Part shown: piece after piece, positions 61,641 to 64,000 of the stretch | How the letters are laid out: every line of letters begins with the position of its first letter | Position numbering within the stretch: the first letter of the stretch is position 1 | Assembly (NCBI GenBank): GCA_023386235.1 | Contig: JAEWKC010000025.1 | Span: forward strand, 22,228 to 86,227 | DNA: 64,000 bases | Source of the DNA: Bacteroidota bacterium | Lineage (GTDB): Bacteria; Bacteroidota; Bacteroidia; Chitinophagales; Chitinophagaceae | Direction of reading: 5' to 3' | Position numbers and translations under genes: made by a program | Notes under the pieces: model-generated | The model's database searches: none | Told to the model about the DNA's origin: nothing | Seen by the model: the letters and a program-made list of their open reading frames with translations, nothing else

Positions 61641-64000
61641 TTAATTATTGAATATTTTATACCTGAATCCTCCGTAAAACATTCTTTCATTGATCGGTCC
61701 CCAAATCATTGAGGCGTCAAAATATTGTCCGAAAGGATTGTCGGGTGCAATGATTGATTTTTGCTGTATAAAGTTACCTAAATTTTCCGCACCTACATAC
61801 AATTCAAAGTTTTTGTTTTTGCCGAAGGTTTTACTCACCTGCGCGTTCATCATAAAATAATCGGGAGAGTATTGCGGAAGCTGATACTGCGCGGGATTGG
61901 AAAGCGTTGAAGGAATTCTTTTTTTACCGATATAGTTAATGGTATAATCAAACGCCCAGCCATCAATGTTATAAGCCAGATTAGCAAAAGCCCTGTTCTT
62001 TGCGGTGAATGCCTTTTCCAGCAATTGACCGCCTTGCGTAACTTTTACATCGAAATACCTGTAAGCCAATCGTACATCAAAATTCCTTGCAGGCATCATG
62101 GTTAGCTCTGCCTGGAAACTATTGGAATAAGATTTTCCGTCAAGGTTGTAAAACTGTACTTCGCGCGGATTCTCTAAATCAACAACCACCTGATTGTTGA
62201 AATCATTTCTGAAAAAATCCAGGCTCAGCATAGCATTACGCGAGAATAATTTAAACTGCTGATCGAGGCTGATACCTTTATTCCACGCCACTTCCGGGTC
62301 TAAGCCAAAGGCTTTGCCATCCGCGTTGCCGGAGAGAATAAAGTCTCTTGAGCTTGCCATAATACTCATATTTTCTGCAAGCACATTTGCTGTGCGCTGT
62401 CCACGTCCGGCACTCAGTCTGAATGTGGTTCCCTGTACCGGCGCGTACCTGACATTAATTCTGGGTGTTGCAAACCAACCGTACAGGCTGTTATAATCTC
62501 CGCGGATACCGCCTACCACATCAAACTTTTCATTCATTGTGTAAGTGTATTCAAAAAATCCGCCCGGAACGGTTTCTGTTCTGTTATAGTCTGTTGTTTT
62601 AAATGTTTCTTTATACCTGTCAGAAACAACGCTGGCGCCGGTTCTGAACTTATGATTGGTATTGCCGATAATGCTTTGATAAATAAGGTTTGCATAGATA
62701 TTATCCTGCTTTCCCTTGTAAGGAGTAAGTCCGAAAAACGCATCCTGATTGTGCTGGAAAGCCGATAGCTGCAAGCCTATACTCTGATATCTTTTATTAG
62801 GAAAGATGTATCCCAGCTTAGCGAAACCTTCGTAGCGGTCGGTGTTTATTCCGATACCGTATTTATTTGTAGTAAATTTATCGCTGTCAGTAAAATCTAA
62901 CTCGCCGCCTCTTTTTCTTTCATTCAGATATTTTACACCTATTTGCCCGGTCCAGCCTTTGCTGTTATCATACATCCAACGATTCACTACATTGAACTGG
63001 TTGCCTGTTGGCAGATCTTTAAATCCGTCTTTATTAAAATCAACTTTATTAAAAAGAAAATCATCGTGCAGCAGTAAAGCGGTAGACCATTTATCGCTTA
63101 CTCGTTGAGTAAGATTAAGGTTTACATCTGTTCTGCCCAGGCTGTTTACATAGCCATTCAAATACAATTTTTCCCTGTAGTTGGGTTTAATAAGTTCTAC
63201 ATTGATTTGTCCGGCAATACTCTCAAAGCCGTTTACTACAGAGCCTGTACCTTTACTAATCTGTATACCTTCAATCCACGGACCGGGTATTAATCCGAGG
63301 CCTGTAGCGGTTGCCAACCCTCTTGGCCCGGGAAGATTTTCAGTGGTAAGCTGTGTATAAATACCTGATAAACCCAGCATTTGTATTTGTTTTGAGCCCG
63401 TTACCGCATCCGAAAAGGACACATCAATGGAAGGGTTCGTTTCAAAGCTTTCACTAAGGTTGCAGCAGGCGGCTTTCAACAATTCTTTGGGCGTCATTAT
63501 CTGCTGCCTGAAAGCATCATTAGTGCTGATGTAAGAGCTAAGCCTTCTGGATGAGCTAACCATTACCTGCTTAAGCTCACCGTTAGAAGCAAGCACGATC
63601 TGCATGTGATTCATATCGGTTACATCCAGCGTGTCTGACCGCATACCTGAAAAGCTTACTACTAATTGATTTGTTTTATCATTCTGCGGAATAGAAAATA
63701 CTCCGTGGCTATCTGTAAGTGTACCTTCCGTTGTTCCCAGCCATTGAATGCTGGCATTAGTAAGCGGAGAAAAATTGCCCTTATTATCTTCAGAAACTAC
63801 AATACCGAAAATAGTTTCTTCGGCAGACTGGCCGCCGGAAGATAAGTGTGGATTATCCGCATTGCGATATAAACAACATGCCGGCAGTGCGTTATACACT
63901 GCATCCGGTGCTTTTTTCAGTTCGGTGTCATGTCCCACATCGGCGATGCTCTGATGAATTTTTTCCACTGCTGTTTTGGAAGCGTCGTAAGCAACTTTTA
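61641..64000 (-). CDS. TonB-dependent receptor with N-terminal HMA domain, cut by right window edge
   Basis: Only the C-terminal 786 or so residues lie in the window; the start is beyond 64000. The first residues (KVAYDASKTAVEKIHQSIAD, VGHDTELKKAP) are the second half of an HMA domain, followed by the Cys pair in LPACCLYRN, a carboxypeptidase-regulatory-like domain (about 55-130 of the visible part), a plug (SGIYTQLTTENLPGPRGLA, GPWIEGIQISKGTGSVVNGFES) and a long barrel ending MFYGGFRYKIFNN. It should import a metal or metal chelate, probably copper, through the outer membrane. The HMA gene follows immediately. Confidence 0.87.
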   Translation of the reverse strand, partial: KVAYDASKTAVEKIHQSIADVGHDTELKKAPDAVYNALPACCLYRNADNPHLSSGGQSAEETIFGIVVSEDNKGNFSPLTNASIQWLGTTEGTLTDSHGVFSIPQNDKTNQLVVSFSGMRSDTLDVTDMNHMQIVLASNGELKQVMVSSSRRLSSYISTNDAFRQQIMTPKELLKAACCNLSESFETNPSIDVSFSDAVTGSKQIQMLGLSGIYTQLTTENLPGPRGLATATGLGLIPGPWIEGIQISKGTGSVVNGFESIAGQINVELIKPNYREKLYLNGYVNSLGRTDVNLNLTQRVSDKWSTALLLHDDFLFNKVDFNKDGFKDLPTGNQFNVVNRWMYDNSKGWTGQIGVKYLNERKRGGELDFTDSDKFTTNKYGIGINTDRYEGFAKLGYIFPNKRYQSIGLQLSAFQHNQDAFFGLTPYKGKQDNIYANLIYQSIIGNTNHKFRTGASVVSDRYKETFKTTDYNRTETVPGGFFEYTYTMNEKFDVVGGIRGDYNSLYGWFATPRINVRYAPVQGTTFRLSAGRGQRTANVLAENMSIMASSRDFILSGNADGKAFGLDPEVAWNKGISLDQQFKLFSRNAMLSLDFFRNDFNNQVVVDLENPREVQFYNLDGKSYSNSFQAELTMMPARNFDVRLAYRYFDVKVTQGGQLLEKAFTAKNRAFANLAYNIDGWAFDYTINYIGKKRIPSTLSNPAQYQLPQYSPDYFMMNAQVSKTFGKNKNFELYVGAENLGNFIQQKSIIAPDNPFGQYFDASMIWGPINERMFYGGFRYKIFNN

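Noticed and set aside
61217..61712. Plus-strand ORFs opposite the HMA gene and the met promoter
   Set aside because: They are antisense to a well-supported HMA gene and a two-element promoter; their translations show no protein-like pattern or family motif.
1..64000. tRNA, rRNA, CRISPR arrays, insertion sequences, prophage
   Set aside because: Read for cloverleaf-like ends, regularly spaced repeats and transposase or integrase motifs; none was seen. Absence by eye is not proof.

Overview
This window looks like a chromosomal core segment of a Bacteroidota bacterium, most likely from the Chitinophagaceae. The evidence is the type IX secretion genes gldK and gldN, promoters with the Bacteroidota -7 element TAnnTTTG, many secreted proteins whose signal peptides end in AQ, outer-membrane barrel and TonB receptors, GH97, GH29 and GH123-like hydrolases, and a single long Rel/SpoT. 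Composition looks about 40 % GC by eye (not computed). No tRNA, rRNA, CRISPR array, insertion sequence or prophage was seen.

Layout. 1-8.0 kb: start of lepA (runs off the left edge), a small lipoprotein, the YifB/ComM ATPase, a helical orphan protein, a PpiD-like isomerase, an FtsX-family permease and truB; a possible small RNA or attenuated leader lies at 5.82-5.97 kb. 8-14.3 kb: a lipoprotein, an MBL-fold hydrolase, gldN and gldK side by side without gldL/gldM, a decayed GH29 fucosidase and a small barrel protein. 14.6-24.3 kb: housekeeping genes (rplY, prs, radC, yqgE, a TlpA-like thioredoxin, an RsmF-like methyltransferase, a LysM protein, rel/spoT). 24.4-33.7 kb: GH97, a phosphoesterase fused to a propeller, an inositol-phosphatase-like gene, ctaA, rnhB, a GNAT, lptF/G, a cyclophilin and DinB. 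33.8-38.7 kb: terC, a TPR protein, engB, a frameshifted leucine-rich-repeat protein and a DUF2795 protein. 38.9-44.3 kb: lolD, an AT-rich sigma factor/anti-sigma-like/envelope operon, rsgA and a PfkB kinase that has lost its front half. 44.4-51.6 kb: a GH123-like hydrolase and a three-gene envelope operon (TPR, barrel, HU-CCDC81). 51.7-57.2 kb: two Gre-type factors, a DUF4271 protein and a heme cluster (hemD, hemH, GNAT, hemJ). 57.2-64 kb: a methionine operon (metY-metX-hom) behind a SAM-I riboswitch, then a copper-type HMA protein with the end of a TonB receptor that runs off the right edge.

How the genes connect. The methionine operon is the best-resolved regulatory unit: a two-element promoter, a SAM-I aptamer, an intrinsic terminator and then three genes converting aspartate semialdehyde to homocysteine. 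The heme genes cover uroporphyrinogen III formation and the last two steps of protoheme synthesis, and ctaA at 29 kb uses the product. LolD, the FtsX-type permease and LptF/G belong to envelope lipid and lipoprotein transport. Several genes (lepA, rnhB, the FtsX permease) have a -7 promoter element placed so that transcription should begin at or next to the start codon, which suggests leaderless mRNAs. Damaged genes (GH29, the LRR protein, the PfkB kinase) are scattered among intact ones. Of the uncharacterised units, the sigma/anti-sigma/envelope operon and the TPR-barrel-HU operon are the most interesting.
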